Counted from the stretch's first letter, positions 31,502-39,512 are shown. The stretch: DNA of 64,000 nt from Duganella sp. Root1480D1 (GCF_001427305.1 NZ_LMFZ01000034.1:230085-294084), one strand, 5' to 3'. The notes: generated from the sequence alone by a model not told the origin. Made by a program: numbers and translations.

Positions 31502-32779
31502 ATGTCCAGCAAGCGTTGCAGCGCCGCCGACGCCGTCCGCCTCGTGCGTGACGGCGACATGATCATTGTTCCTACCGGCGCCGGCGAGCCGCCTGCCCTG
31601 TTGCAGGAACTGTCGGCGCAGCGCCGCAACTTCAAAGGCGTGCAGGTGGCGCAAATCCTGGCCATGCGCAAATACGATTACTTCGATCCGGAAACGGCCC
31701 ACCATGTGCGGCATTGCGCGCTGTTCTTCGGCGGCGCTTCGCGCCCTGCCGGCCAAGCGGGCTGGGCCGATTTCATCCCGGCCTATTTTTCGGAAATTCC
31801 CTCCTTGATCGAACACGGCCAGATGCCGGCCGACGTGGTATTCGCGCTGGCTTCGGAAATGGACGCTCACGGCAACTTTTCGCTCAGCCTGGGCGCCGAC
31901 TACACCATGGCGGCGCTGCAGAAAGCGCGCGTGATCGTGCTGGAATCCAATCCCAACGTGCCGTTTGCGCATGGCCAATGCCATGTCCATATTTCACAGG
32001 TCAGCGCCGTGGTCGAGAGCACTGAACCGGTGATCGAAGTCGGGTTGCCGAAGATCGGCCCGGTGCAGGAGGCGATTGCCGCCCATGTGGCGCCAATGAT
32101 TGAAGATGGCTCGACCCTGCAGATCGGCTATGGCGGCATTCCCGATGCGGTGGTGATGCAGCTTACCGGCAAACAGGACCTTGGCATTCACACGGAAATG
32201 ATTGGCGACGGCATCCTCAAGCTGGTGCAGTGCGGCGCCGTGACCAACCGCCGCAAAACCTTCATGCCGGGACGCATGGTGGCAACCTTTGCGCTGGGCT
32301 CGCGCAAGCTGTACGACTTCATGCACCACAACCCGATGCTGGAAATGCATCCGGTCAGCTTTACCAACGATCCCTACATCGCCGCGCAGAACGACAAGCT
32401 GGTATCGATCAACGCCAGCCTGCAGGTCGACCTGCTGGGACAGTGCGGTTCGGAAAGCCTGGCCCACCTGCCCTATTCCGGCACCGGCGGCCAGGTGGAC
32501 TTCGTGCGCGCAGCCAATCGTTCGCGCGGCGGCAAGTCGTTCATCGTGCTGCCATCGACTGCCAAGGAAGGCAGCATTTCACGCATCGTTCCCACGCTTT
32601 GCGCCGGAACACATGTGACCACGAGCAAGAACGACATCAACTACGTGGTGACAGAATATGGCGTGGCGCAGCTGCGCGGCAAGTCGGCCAAGCAGCGGGC
32701 CGATGCGCTGATTTCCATCGCGCACCCTGACTTCCGGGGCGAATTGCGACGCGAGGCGGCCCGGCTGAACTACTGCTGA
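31502..32779 (+). CDS. Acetyl-CoA hydrolase/transferase family protein (4-hydroxybutyrate CoA-transferase type)
   Basis: CoA-transferase of 425 residues in two alpha/beta domains. The catalytic glutamate is expected at E232 in GIHTEMIGDG, which in the family forms a glutamyl-CoA thioester; a Gly-rich segment GYGGIPDAV at 209-217 and GTGGQVDFVRAA near 335 support the family. It should move CoA between acetyl-CoA and short carboxylates such as 4-hydroxybutyrate. GGAG lies before the ATG. No pathway genes adjoin it. Confidence 0.87.
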   Translation: MSSKRCSAADAVRLVRDGDMIIVPTGAGEPPALLQELSAQRRNFKGVQVAQILAMRKYDYFDPETAHHVRHCALFFGGASRPAGQAGWADFIPAYFSEIPSLIEHGQMPADVVFALASEMDAHGNFSLSLGADYTMAALQKARVIVLESNPNVPFAHGQCHVHISQVSAVVESTEPVIEVGLPKIGPVQEAIAAHVAPMIEDGSTLQIGYGGIPDAVVMQLTGKQDLGIHTEMIGDGILKLVQCGAVTNRRKTFMPGRMVATFALGSRKLYDFMHHNPMLEMHPVSFTNDPYIAAQNDKLVSINASLQVDLLGQCGSESLAHLPYSGTGGQVDFVRAANRSRGGKSFIVLPSTAKEGSISRIVPTLCAGTHVTTSKNDINYVVTEYGVAQLRGKSAKQRADALISIAHPDFRGELRREAARLNYC

Positions 32780-32782
32780 CTA

Positions 32783-32825
32783 TGTTCGGCAGCGAACATT
32801 CAACCGTTCGCTGCTGGCTTAGACT
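32783..32825 (+). promoter_or_regulatory. Candidate Crp/Fnr-type site and -10 for the phospholipase D gene
   Basis: TGTTCGGCAGCGAACA (32783-32798) has perfect 6-base arms. Its centre is exactly 32 bp from TAGACT (32820-32825). Confidence 0.62.
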
Positions 32826-32843
32826 GGCCTTCGGAGGTGCCCC

Positions 32844-34268
32844 ATGAAGGCAAGTCGCTGGCTGGCTTTTATCCTCGCGGGCTGGACGCTGCTGGCCTGC
32901 GCTTCGTTGCCGGAGGTCGATGCCGACCGGGCCAAGGCACGTGCCAGCGCGGTGCCCGAAGTCGTCACCGCCAAGGGCAAGCTGCCGCGCCAGACCACCG
33001 AGCAGTTGCTGAAAAAGCGCTGGGCCAAATCCACCCTGGACCTGAAGGGCCAGGCAGCGCTGGAGGAAACCGCGACCGGCGTGCCGCTGATTGCCGGCAA
33101 CAAGGTGCAATTGCTGTTCGATGGGCCGCAAACCATGGCGGAAATGATGAAAGCCATTGGCGCGGCCAAGGACCACATCAATTTCGAGACCTATATCTTC
33201 GACCAGGATGAGCTGGGCATGAAGTTCGCCGACCTGCTGATCCAGAAGCAGCGCGAAGGCGTGGTAGTCAACGTGATTTACGACAGTGTCGGCACCATCG
33301 GCGTACCGCAGGAGTTCTTCGACCACATGAAGGAAGGCGGCGTGAAGCTGCTGGCCTTCAATCCGGTGAACCCGGCCAAGGCGCGCGGCAATGGCTGGAA
33401 GCTGAATAACCGCGACCATCGCAAGATGCTGATCGTGGATGGCAAGGTTGGCTTCACGGGCGGGATCAATATCAGCGATACCTATTCGAGGAGTTCGCCG
33501 TTCCGCGGCGGCGGCTCCGGCGGCATCGGCTCGGGCTCCGGCGGCGGATCCAGCCCGGCGCGCGAAAAAGGCGAGAACGACGTCGGCTGGCGCGACACGC
33601 ATGTGCGCATTGAGGGGCCGGCGGTGCAGGCCATGCAGTGGCTGTTCGTGCAAGCCTGGATCGAGCAGGATGCGGACGATCTGCGCGACGCCAAATACTT
33701 CACGTCCGTGGCGCCGGCAGGCGACAAGATAGTGCGTGTGCTGGGTTCGCGTCCCGACGGCCACTTTGAGATCTATAAAGCGCTGCTGCTGGCGATGCAG
33801 GAAGCAAAAAAGTCGATCCACATTACCTGCGCCTACTTCGTGCCGGATGACCAGACCATGGCGGCACTGACCGAGGCTGCACGGCGCGGTGTCGACGTGC
33901 AGCTTGTACTGCCAAGCGTTTCCGACAGCGGGCTGGTCTTCCATGCAGGGCGGGCGTTTTACCAGCCCTTGCTGGAGGCCGGGGTGAAAATCCATGAACT
34001 CAAGCTATCGGTGCTGCATGCGAAGACAGTGGTGATTGATGGCGTGTGGTCTACCGTCGGTTCCACCAATCTCGACCGGCGCAGCTTCCTCCACAACAGC
34101 GAGGTCAATGTGATTGTGATGGGCGATGTGTTCGGGCTCGAAATGGAGAATGCGTTCAAGGAAGACCTGCACAACTCCAAAGAAGTGACGCTGGTGGAGT
34201 GGAACAAGCGCCCTATTTCCAACCGCCTCAAGGAGTGGCTTGCCCGTGTGTGGGACTACTGGCTCTGA
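32844..34268 (+). CDS. Phospholipase D-family lipoprotein (cardiolipin synthase-like)
   Basis: Protein of 474 residues with a lipoprotein-like signal (lipobox LLAC, Cys19) and two HKD motifs: H192-K194-D199 (HRKMLIVD) and H392-K394-D399 (HAKTVVID), each followed by the GG/GS-N signature. The pattern fits cardiolipin synthases (ClsB/ClsC type) or phospholipase D. A Gly/Ser-rich insertion (about 222-236) sits between the lobes. The lipobox is unusual for a Cls enzyme and implies a periplasm-facing, membrane-tethered enzyme. GGAGGT precedes the ATG. Confidence 0.88.
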   Translation: MKASRWLAFILAGWTLLACASLPEVDADRAKARASAVPEVVTAKGKLPRQTTEQLLKKRWAKSTLDLKGQAALEETATGVPLIAGNKVQLLFDGPQTMAEMMKAIGAAKDHINFETYIFDQDELGMKFADLLIQKQREGVVVNVIYDSVGTIGVPQEFFDHMKEGGVKLLAFNPVNPAKARGNGWKLNNRDHRKMLIVDGKVGFTGGINISDTYSRSSPFRGGGSGGIGSGSGGGSSPAREKGENDVGWRDTHVRIEGPAVQAMQWLFVQAWIEQDADDLRDAKYFTSVAPAGDKIVRVLGSRPDGHFEIYKALLLAMQEAKKSIHITCAYFVPDDQTMAALTEAARRGVDVQLVLPSVSDSGLVFHAGRAFYQPLLEAGVKIHELKLSVLHAKTVVIDGVWSTVGSTNLDRRSFLHNSEVNVIVMGDVFGLEMENAFKEDLHNSKEVTLVEWNKRPISNRLKEWLARVWDYWL

Positions 34269-34271
34269 GCT

Positions 34272-34312
34272 TTGATATGCGTCAAACCGTAGCGTGGCTT
34301 TCGGCCTAGGCT
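34272..34312 (+). promoter_or_regulatory. Fnr-type box and -10 for the hendecad-repeat gene
   Basis: TTGATATGCGTCAA (34272-34285) matches the Fnr/Anr consensus TTGAT-N4-ATCAA at 9 of 10 arm positions. Its centre is 31 bp from TAGGCT (34307-34312), i.e. near -40.5. A distinct Crp/Fnr-family site type from the TGTKCG dyads nearby. Confidence 0.5.
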
Positions 34313-34321
34313 GGAAGAACC

Positions 34322-34792
34322 ATGAACGATCGTAAACCGCCCACCTCGCTTGACAAGCCGCCGCCCGGCGATGACCATGCAGGTATCCCCACGCGCGTAA
34401 CGAGGCTGGAGGTGATGGTGGAAGAAGTAATACTGCGGCTCGACAAGCTCGACAGGGGGCTGGAAAAGCTGAACGACAAGATCGATGCGAATCAGGAAAA
34501 GTTCAATGGCAGGCTTGACGCCATTCAGAGAAATTTCAGCGACAGGCTCGATGCCACTCAGAAAAATTTCGGTGACAGGCTTGATGCCACTCAGAAAAAT
34601 TTCAGTGACAGGCTCGATGCCACGCAGAAAAATTTCAACGACAGGCTCGACGCAAGCAACGAAGCGATGACTCGCCGGCTCGATGCCTTGAACAGCCGTT
34701 TCGACAAAATCTACTACTTGATCTTTGCGCTGATGTCGGCCCTGATTGCGGGCGTACTGGGCTTGCTCGCCAAGGTACTTGGTGTATTTTAG
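34322..34792 (+). CDS. Membrane-anchored coiled-coil protein with 11-residue repeats
   Basis: Protein of 156 residues, not a family I can name with certainty. A Pro-rich start (1-25) leads into coiled coil; from about residue 60 the chain repeats an 11-residue unit of the form F-x-D-R-L-D-A-T-Q-K-N four to five times, a hendecad pattern typical of right-handed coiled coils. A hydrophobic C-terminal helix (YYLIFALMSALIAGVLGLLAKVLG) should anchor it in the membrane with the coil in the cytoplasm. The only upstream purine run before the ATG is GGAAGAA. Ends four bases into the convergent phosphoesterase. Confidence 0.8.
   Translation: MNDRKPPTSLDKPPPGDDHAGIPTRVTRLEVMVEEVILRLDKLDRGLEKLNDKIDANQEKFNGRLDAIQRNFSDRLDATQKNFGDRLDATQKNFSDRLDATQKNFNDRLDASNEAMTRRLDALNSRFDKIYYLIFALMSALIAGVLGLLAKVLGVF
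34511..34642 (+). repeat. Tandem 33-bp repeat inside the coiled-coil gene
   Basis: Four 33-bp units in phase (34511, 34544, 34577, 34610) plus a partial fifth, each beginning AGGCTYGAYGCC and containing CAGARAAATTTC. The units are nearly identical at DNA level, differing at a few mostly third-codon bases, which indicates recent expansion and a potential to change copy number. Confidence 0.9.
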
Positions 34793-35598
34793 GCTGCGGG
34801 GTGCCAGATGTCGCCCTGGCGACGGAAAATGTCGGTGGCGGCGAGGGTGAAGCCGGTGCCTTCGATCCAGCCATAGCGCTCGACCTGGATTTCGTCATGC
34901 TGCACGCGCAAGACATTGAATGAATTTGTTTCGCCCCGGCTGCGGGTGGAGGTAGCGGTGCCGGCCTGGACCACCAGCGCGGCGTAACCATCGATCTCGT
35001 AGCGATCCGAGGTGTTGTGCGTGTGGCTGGTGTGCAGGTGCCCGGCCAGCAGCAGATCGACACCACAGCGGGCAAAGGTTTCCATCGCCATCGGCGCACG
35101 GTCCACGATGTCGTCGTTATCCTTGTGCGGCGGCAGATCGAAGGGGTGATGCGTCACCACGACCCGTGTGACCTCGCGCGGCAGGCGCGAGAAGCGCTGC
35201 CGCAGGTATTCCACCTGGCGCCGGTTAACCCGGCCATCCTTGAAGGTCAGTGAGCGCGCAGTGTTCAGGCCCAGCACGGCAATTTCATCGTCCACGAACT
35301 CCGGCTCCAGGTCACGCGTGATGTAGCGCCGATATTTCACCAGCGGCTGGAAGAAGCGGGCCGCCACGTTATACAGCGGAATGTCGTGATTGCCCGGCAC
35401 CACGATCTGCGGCGTAGGCAAGGTATCCAGATAGTGCCGCGCCTGACGGAATTGCGCACTACGGGCGCGCTGGGTCAGGTCGCCGGACACCACCACCACG
35501 TCCGGCCGTATATCGCCAATCAGCTCGCGCAAGGGTGCCAGCAAGGCATTATCGACACGGCCGAAATGCAGATCGGAGATATGGACCAGGGTTCGCAT
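34789..35598 (-). CDS. Metallophosphoesterase (calcineurin-like)
   Basis: Binuclear-metal phosphoesterase of 269 residues. Metal motifs in order: DLHFG near 9-13, GDLTQRA near 40-46, GNHD near 70-73, THHPFD near 149-154 and GHLHTSH near 185-191. The ATG at 35598 follows GGGAGG closely and overlaps the preceding TGA by one base. It is the last gene of an operon with a lipid kinase and a PAP2 phosphatase, so a phospholipid or UDP-diacylglucosamine-like pyrophosphate substrate is plausible but unproven. Confidence 0.88.
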   Translation of the reverse strand: MRTLVHISDLHFGRVDNALLAPLRELIGDIRPDVVVVSGDLTQRARSAQFRQARHYLDTLPTPQIVVPGNHDIPLYNVAARFFQPLVKYRRYITRDLEPEFVDDEIAVLGLNTARSLTFKDGRVNRRQVEYLRQRFSRLPREVTRVVVTHHPFDLPPHKDNDDIVDRAPMAMETFARCGVDLLLAGHLHTSHTHNTSDRYEIDGYAALVVQAGTATSTRSRGETNSFNVLRVQHDEIQVERYGWIEGTGFTLAATDIFRRQGDIWHPAA

Positions 35599-36500
35599 CA
35601 ATCCTCCCGAGGGTGCGGCACGATCACCGGCAAGGCGGCCGGGCGGATCCTGTAGCGCAACGGCGGCGTCATGACCGATACCTCGCCGTCGGTCGCCACC
35701 CGCAGGCGGCGATGGCGGGTTTCGATCGCCATTTCGCCGGCCTGGAAAACATGGAACTCGCGCGATTGGCGCAACCGCCCAAACAGCGCCCGCAAGGCCA
35801 GCTTCAATAAGCCAAAGCGCGTCGGCCGCTGCGCCACGTAGACACTCAACGTGCCGCCATCGATACGCGCCCTTTCGCCGATATTGAAACCCTGCATCTG
35901 GTATTCATTATTACCGATGAAAACGAAAGGCGTGCGCCGCGCATAGCCTTGCTCGCCAAGGGTCAGGCGCAAGCTGAGGAAAGGATAACGCCGTAACGCA
36001 GCCAGTGTCGCCCAGCCGAACGCCGTCCACTTGCCGCGCCCGAGGCGGCGCTGCTGCCGCTGGCGGTCGCGCACAATGTCCGGGTAAAGCCCGAGGCTGG
36101 AATTGTTGAGGAAGATGCGGCCATTCACCTCCCCCACGTCAACCAGCGCCACATGGCCCGCCGCCAGGGTGGCAATGGCCGCATCGAGCTGGAGTGGAAT
36201 GCGCAGGTCGCGCGCGAAATGGTTGAGCGTACCCATCGGCAGCACGCCGAAAACGGCGCCGCTATCCAGCACGACCGAGGCCACGGCGTTGATAGTGCCA
36301 TCGCCTCCCCCGGCCACCACAACCGGCGCACCGGCAGCCAGCGCGACGCGGGCGGCCTCCATCAGGTGATTGACATCGGCAGCAAGGGTGATTTCAGCAT
36401 CCAGTCCGTGGCTGGCAAAGCGTTCGGCCAGCGACTCGCGCCAGGGCAGCCCGTAGCCCAGGCCGGCGCCAGCGTTGACGATGACCGCTATCCGGCTCAC
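35598..36500 (-). CDS. Diacylglycerol-kinase-family lipid kinase (YegS/DagK catalytic domain)
   Basis: Lipid kinase of 300 residues. The nucleotide-binding signature GGGDGTINAV lies near 63-72, preceded by IAVIVNAGAG at the start, and MGTLNHFARDL near 89-99 matches the family GTxNxFA motif. Should phosphorylate diacylglycerol or a related lipid. The GTG at 36500 overlaps the upstream TGA (GTGA), indicating coupling; the longer in-frame opening lies inside the PAP2 gene. Middle gene of the three-gene lipid operon. Confidence 0.88.
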   Translation of the reverse strand: MSRIAVIVNAGAGLGYGLPWRESLAERFASHGLDAEITLAADVNHLMEAARVALAAGAPVVVAGGGDGTINAVASVVLDSGAVFGVLPMGTLNHFARDLRIPLQLDAAIATLAAGHVALVDVGEVNGRIFLNNSSLGLYPDIVRDRQRQQRRLGRGKWTAFGWATLAALRRYPFLSLRLTLGEQGYARRTPFVFIGNNEYQMQGFNIGERARIDGGTLSVYVAQRPTRFGLLKLALRALFGRLRQSREFHVFQAGEMAIETRHRRLRVATDGEVSVMTPPLRYRIRPAALPVIVPHPRED

Positions 36501-37159
36501 AGGCGCTCCCGGTGGCGGCGCAGGCTGGAGACGGCCGTCACGCAAATCGCCAGCCAGCCCAGTCCTTCCGCCACCGCCGCCAGCACGTCGGTCAGGTAAT
36601 GCACGCCAAGGTAAACGCGGCTGAAGGCAACCAGCGCCACCATCATTACCGTGCCCGCGACCAGTGCCGCCCGTTGCGCGCCGCTATGGGCTTGCGTCCA
36701 AAAATAGCAAGCCAGCACGCCGTAAAACACCGTCGCGGCTAGCGTATGGCCGCTGGGGAAGCTGTAGGTCGGCAAGGTCAGCAGCGGGACATCAAAGCTG
36801 GGCCGTATGCGTTGATAGTTTTCCTTGAGCAGCACATTAAGCACCATGCCTGGCGGCACGGATAGCAGCAGGGTCAGCAGCCAATAGTGCGCCTGCCGCC
36901 GCCAGAGCTGCCAGGCAAACAGCAGCGTCAGCAAGGCAATTCCCGCCACGCTGTGCAGGTGGCTCACGGCCAGCAAGAGCGTGGTCCACGGTTCGCTGGC
37001 CCGTGCGTGCAGCCATTGCGACACGCTGATATCGAAGGCCGCCAGGCGGGCACCGGGGCCCACCGCAGCGCCGGCAATGGCGTCGAACACGGCCGCTGCC
37101 ATGATCAGCAGGACCAGCCCGGCCACAAGATGTAAAGGAAGGCGGATCGTATCTCTCAT
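36497..37159 (-). CDS. PAP2-family membrane phosphatase
   Basis: Membrane phosphatase of 220 residues with about six helices and the three PAP2 motifs: KENYQRIRP (KX6RP), PSGH, and SRVYLGVHYLTD (SRX5HX3D). It should dephosphorylate phosphatidic acid or undecaprenyl pyrophosphate on the periplasmic face. The ATG at 37159 starts the first clear hydrophobic block (LHLVAGLVLLIMAAAVF); the longer reading begins inside the promoter region. First gene of the lipid operon; it shares its upstream region with the SOS-box gene. Confidence 0.88.
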   Translation of the reverse strand: MRDTIRLPLHLVAGLVLLIMAAAVFDAIAGAAVGPGARLAAFDISVSQWLHARASEPWTTLLLAVSHLHSVAGIALLTLLFAWQLWRRQAHYWLLTLLLSVPPGMVLNVLLKENYQRIRPSFDVPLLTLPTYSFPSGHTLAATVFYGVLACYFWTQAHSGAQRAALVAGTVMMVALVAFSRVYLGVHYLTDVLAAVAEGLGWLAICVTAVSSLRRHRERL

Positions 37160-37195
37160 ACAACGCTTAATAAAAAAACCTGATTTTTCATCCAG

Positions 37196-37215
37196 TACTG
37201 TTGATTCATACAGTA
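37196..37215. promoter_or_regulatory. LexA (SOS) box
   Basis: TACTGTTGATTCATACAGTA matches the LexA consensus TACTGT-N8-ACAGTA perfectly in both arms and 16 of 20 positions overall. It overlaps the -35 TTGATT (37201-37206) of a promoter whose -10 is TATTCT (37223-37228, spacer 16) directed at the gene at 37270, so bound LexA would block it. The divergent PAP2 operon starts 37 bases away. Confidence 0.82.
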
Positions 37216-37269
37216 TTTGTGTTATTCTAATCACTCGTTAAACACACAACACAGCAAAAGGAATTCGTC

Positions 37270-37494
37270 ATGACCACTATGCACAGCACCTTCGGCTCCC
37301 GCTTTGGCCTGGAATATGCCCCTATGTCTTTCCTGGTTCGCTTCGGCAAACGCGAAGTGCTGGTGTGCCGCGACTTCCGCAAGCGCTTCTACGCTGTGAA
37401 CCCGATCATCGAGTGCGACACCGGCGTTCAGCCTGGCCACCTGGAAGTTCTGCTGTTCAGCCGCTGGCTGCTGATCTTCTCCAAAGCCTATTAA
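37270..37494 (+). CDS. Small protein under SOS-type control, unknown family
   Basis: Protein of 74 residues, not recognised. It is soluble-looking, beta-rich and aromatic in the middle (FLVRFGKREVLVCRDF, KRFYAVNPIIEC) with a hydrophobic C-terminal part (LEVLLFSRWLLIFSKAY), and has two Cys (33 and 49). AAAGGA lies eight bases before the ATG. A near-consensus LexA box covers its promoter, so it should be induced by DNA damage. Candidates are a division inhibitor or other checkpoint protein, but no similarity is visible. The stop overlaps the convergent LysR gene by four bases. Confidence 0.75.
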   Translation: MTTMHSTFGSRFGLEYAPMSFLVRFGKREVLVCRDFRKRFYAVNPIIECDTGVQPGHLEVLLFSRWLLIFSKAY

Positions 37495-38402
37495 GCTTCA
37501 GTCTCGCATAGCTGTTCATACTGAGCGCGCAAATAGTCGCGCAAACGAATCACGACGGGCGTGACCTGCGAGCGATGCATGCAAACCAGCTGTAATGGCA
37601 CCTCTTCACCCATTACATCTGGTAGCAGCAGACGCAAGCGACCGGCCTTCAGGTCGGCGGTCACGTCCAGCCGTGATTTGTAGGCAATCCCCAATCCCGC
37701 TACCGCCCAGCGGCGCACCAGGTCGGCATCATCGCTGCTGCGATTGCCCCTGACTTGCACTACTTTGCCCTGGGCGGGGAAGGCCCAGCGGTCGTACAGC
37801 ACATCATCCAAAGCAAAGCGCAAGCAATTGTGCTGCGCCAGTTCGTCCAGGTTGGCCGGCGTGCCGTGCCGGCGCAAGTATTCAGGCGAAGCCACCAGCG
37901 CGCGCCGGTTGCCGGGCGCAATAGGCATGGCCACCAGGCTGGAATCATCGAGCTTTCCGTACCGCAGGGCCAGGTCGACTGGCTGGCGGTACATATCGGC
38001 GACCCGGTCGCTGACGAATAGCTGCAGGCTGATAGCCGGATACTCGGCCTGGAAAGCATCCAGCCACGGCAACAGTACATTGCGCCCCACATCCGATGGC
38101 ATCGAAATTTTCAGCAAGCCAGCCAATTCCTGCTGGCCCTGCCTGATCGCCTCATGCCCTTCGCGCAATTGACGCACCGCTTCCCGCGCGTGGCGCAGGT
38201 AATGCTCGCCTTCCGCCGTCAGGCGCAGCGAGCGTGTGGTGCGGGCGAACAGGCGCAGTTGCAGCTCATCTTCCAACCGTTTCAGGGCGGCGCTGGCCAG
38301 CGCCGGCGATATATCCAGCGAGCGCGCTGCCGCCGACAGGCTGCCGCGGTCAGCCGTGTTGACGAAGACTTCCAGGTCGTCCAGGCGCAGCATTTTCAGC
38401 AA
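37491..38402 (-). CDS. LysR-family transcriptional regulator
   Basis: Protein of 303 residues with the LysR winged helix at the N-terminus (LDDLEVFVNTADRGSLSAAARSLDISPALASAALKRLE, about 6-43) and a periplasmic-binding-like effector domain. Divergent from the oxidoreductase gene at 38496 with 93 bases between, so it probably controls that gene and itself. The start may be the ATG at 38402 or that at 38393 (MLRLDD). Confidence 0.92.
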   Translation of the reverse strand: MLKMLRLDDLEVFVNTADRGSLSAAARSLDISPALASAALKRLEDELQLRLFARTTRSLRLTAEGEHYLRHAREAVRQLREGHEAIRQGQQELAGLLKISMPSDVGRNVLLPWLDAFQAEYPAISLQLFVSDRVADMYRQPVDLALRYGKLDDSSLVAMPIAPGNRRALVASPEYLRRHGTPANLDELAQHNCLRFALDDVLYDRWAFPAQGKVVQVRGNRSSDDADLVRRWAVAGLGIAYKSRLDVTADLKAGRLRLLLPDVMGEEVPLQLVCMHRSQVTPVVIRLRDYLRAQYEQLCETEA

Positions 38403-38495
38403 TCCTTTGAAAGTGTTTCCATGATTTTAGTCTTTTTCATGAAGCCGTGATGATCGAAGATACCGACATCGCCACTTTTTACGAAAGACACAAGC

Positions 38496-39512
38496 ATGAA
38501 AGCTGTTGCCTATCGCACCTCCCTGCCAATTGACCACGCAGATGCGCTGATCGATATTGAATTGCCTGTACCGGTTGCTACCGGCCGCGACCTGCTGGTC
38601 GAGATCAAGGCTGTTTCCGTCAACCCGGTGGATACCAAGATCCGCCGCAATGTCGCCCCGGCAGAAGGCGAGACCAAGGTGCTGGGCTGGGATGCCACCG
38701 GCATCGTGCGTGCAGTCGGGCCCGGCGTTAGCCTGTTCAAGCCGGGCGACGAAGTCTGGTATGCCGGTGCGCTTGGCCGCTCGGGCACCAATGCCGAACT
38801 GCACCTGGTTGACGAACGCATCGCCGGCCACAAACCGGCCAAGCTCAGCTTCGCCGAAGCAGCCGCCCTGCCCTTGACCGCCATCACTGCCTGGGAATTG
38901 CTGTTCGACCGCCTGGGCGCAAGCCGCGACACCGCACGCGAAGCCGGCAAATCGCTGCTGGTGACGGGCGCGGCTGGCGGCGTCGGCTCCATCCTTGTGC
39001 AATTGGCGCGCCAGTTGACGGGACTGACCGTAATCGGAACCGCCTCTCGTCCTGAAACCGCAGAGTGGGTGAAGTCGCTTGGCGCCCACCACGTCATCGA
39101 TCACAGCAAGCCGCTGGACGAAGAAATCCGCCGCCTCGGCCTGCCGCCCGTCAATTACATCGCCAGCCTGAACGAAAGCGAACACCATTTCGCCGCGCTG
39201 GCCGAACTGGTGGCCCCGCAAGGCAAACTGGCCCTGATCGACGATCCTGCGCATATCGACGTGCGCCTGTTGAAACGCAAGAGCGTGTCGCTGCATTGGG
39301 AGTTCATGTTCACGCGCTCCATGTTTGAAACCGAGGACATGGCGCAGCAACATGCCCTGCTGAACGATGTGTCGCGGCTGGTGGATAGCGGCGTGCTGAA
39401 AACCACGCTGGGAGAGCGCTTCGGCGCCATCAACGCCGCCAACCTGAAACGCGCGCACGCCCTGCTCGAAAGCAATCGCGCGCGCGGCAAGATTGTGCTG
39501 GAAGGTTTCTAA
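38496..39512 (+). CDS. Zinc-type alcohol dehydrogenase-like quinone oxidoreductase
   Basis: MDR-superfamily protein of 338 residues. The GroES-like half contains VNPVDTKIRRN and PGDEVWYAG, the Rossmann half has VTGAAGGVGSI near 155-165. The catalytic-zinc Cys/His residues of alcohol dehydrogenases are not evident, consistent with NADPH-dependent quinone or enone reductases of the ZADH/QOR group. Start MKAVAYRT is typical. Divergent from a LysR gene that is its likely regulator. Confidence 0.88.
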   Translation: MKAVAYRTSLPIDHADALIDIELPVPVATGRDLLVEIKAVSVNPVDTKIRRNVAPAEGETKVLGWDATGIVRAVGPGVSLFKPGDEVWYAGALGRSGTNAELHLVDERIAGHKPAKLSFAEAAALPLTAITAWELLFDRLGASRDTAREAGKSLLVTGAAGGVGSILVQLARQLTGLTVIGTASRPETAEWVKSLGAHHVIDHSKPLDEEIRRLGLPPVNYIASLNESEHHFAALAELVAPQGKLALIDDPAHIDVRLLKRKSVSLHWEFMFTRSMFETEDMAQQHALLNDVSRLVDSGVLKTTLGERFGAINAANLKRAHALLESNRARGKIVLEGF

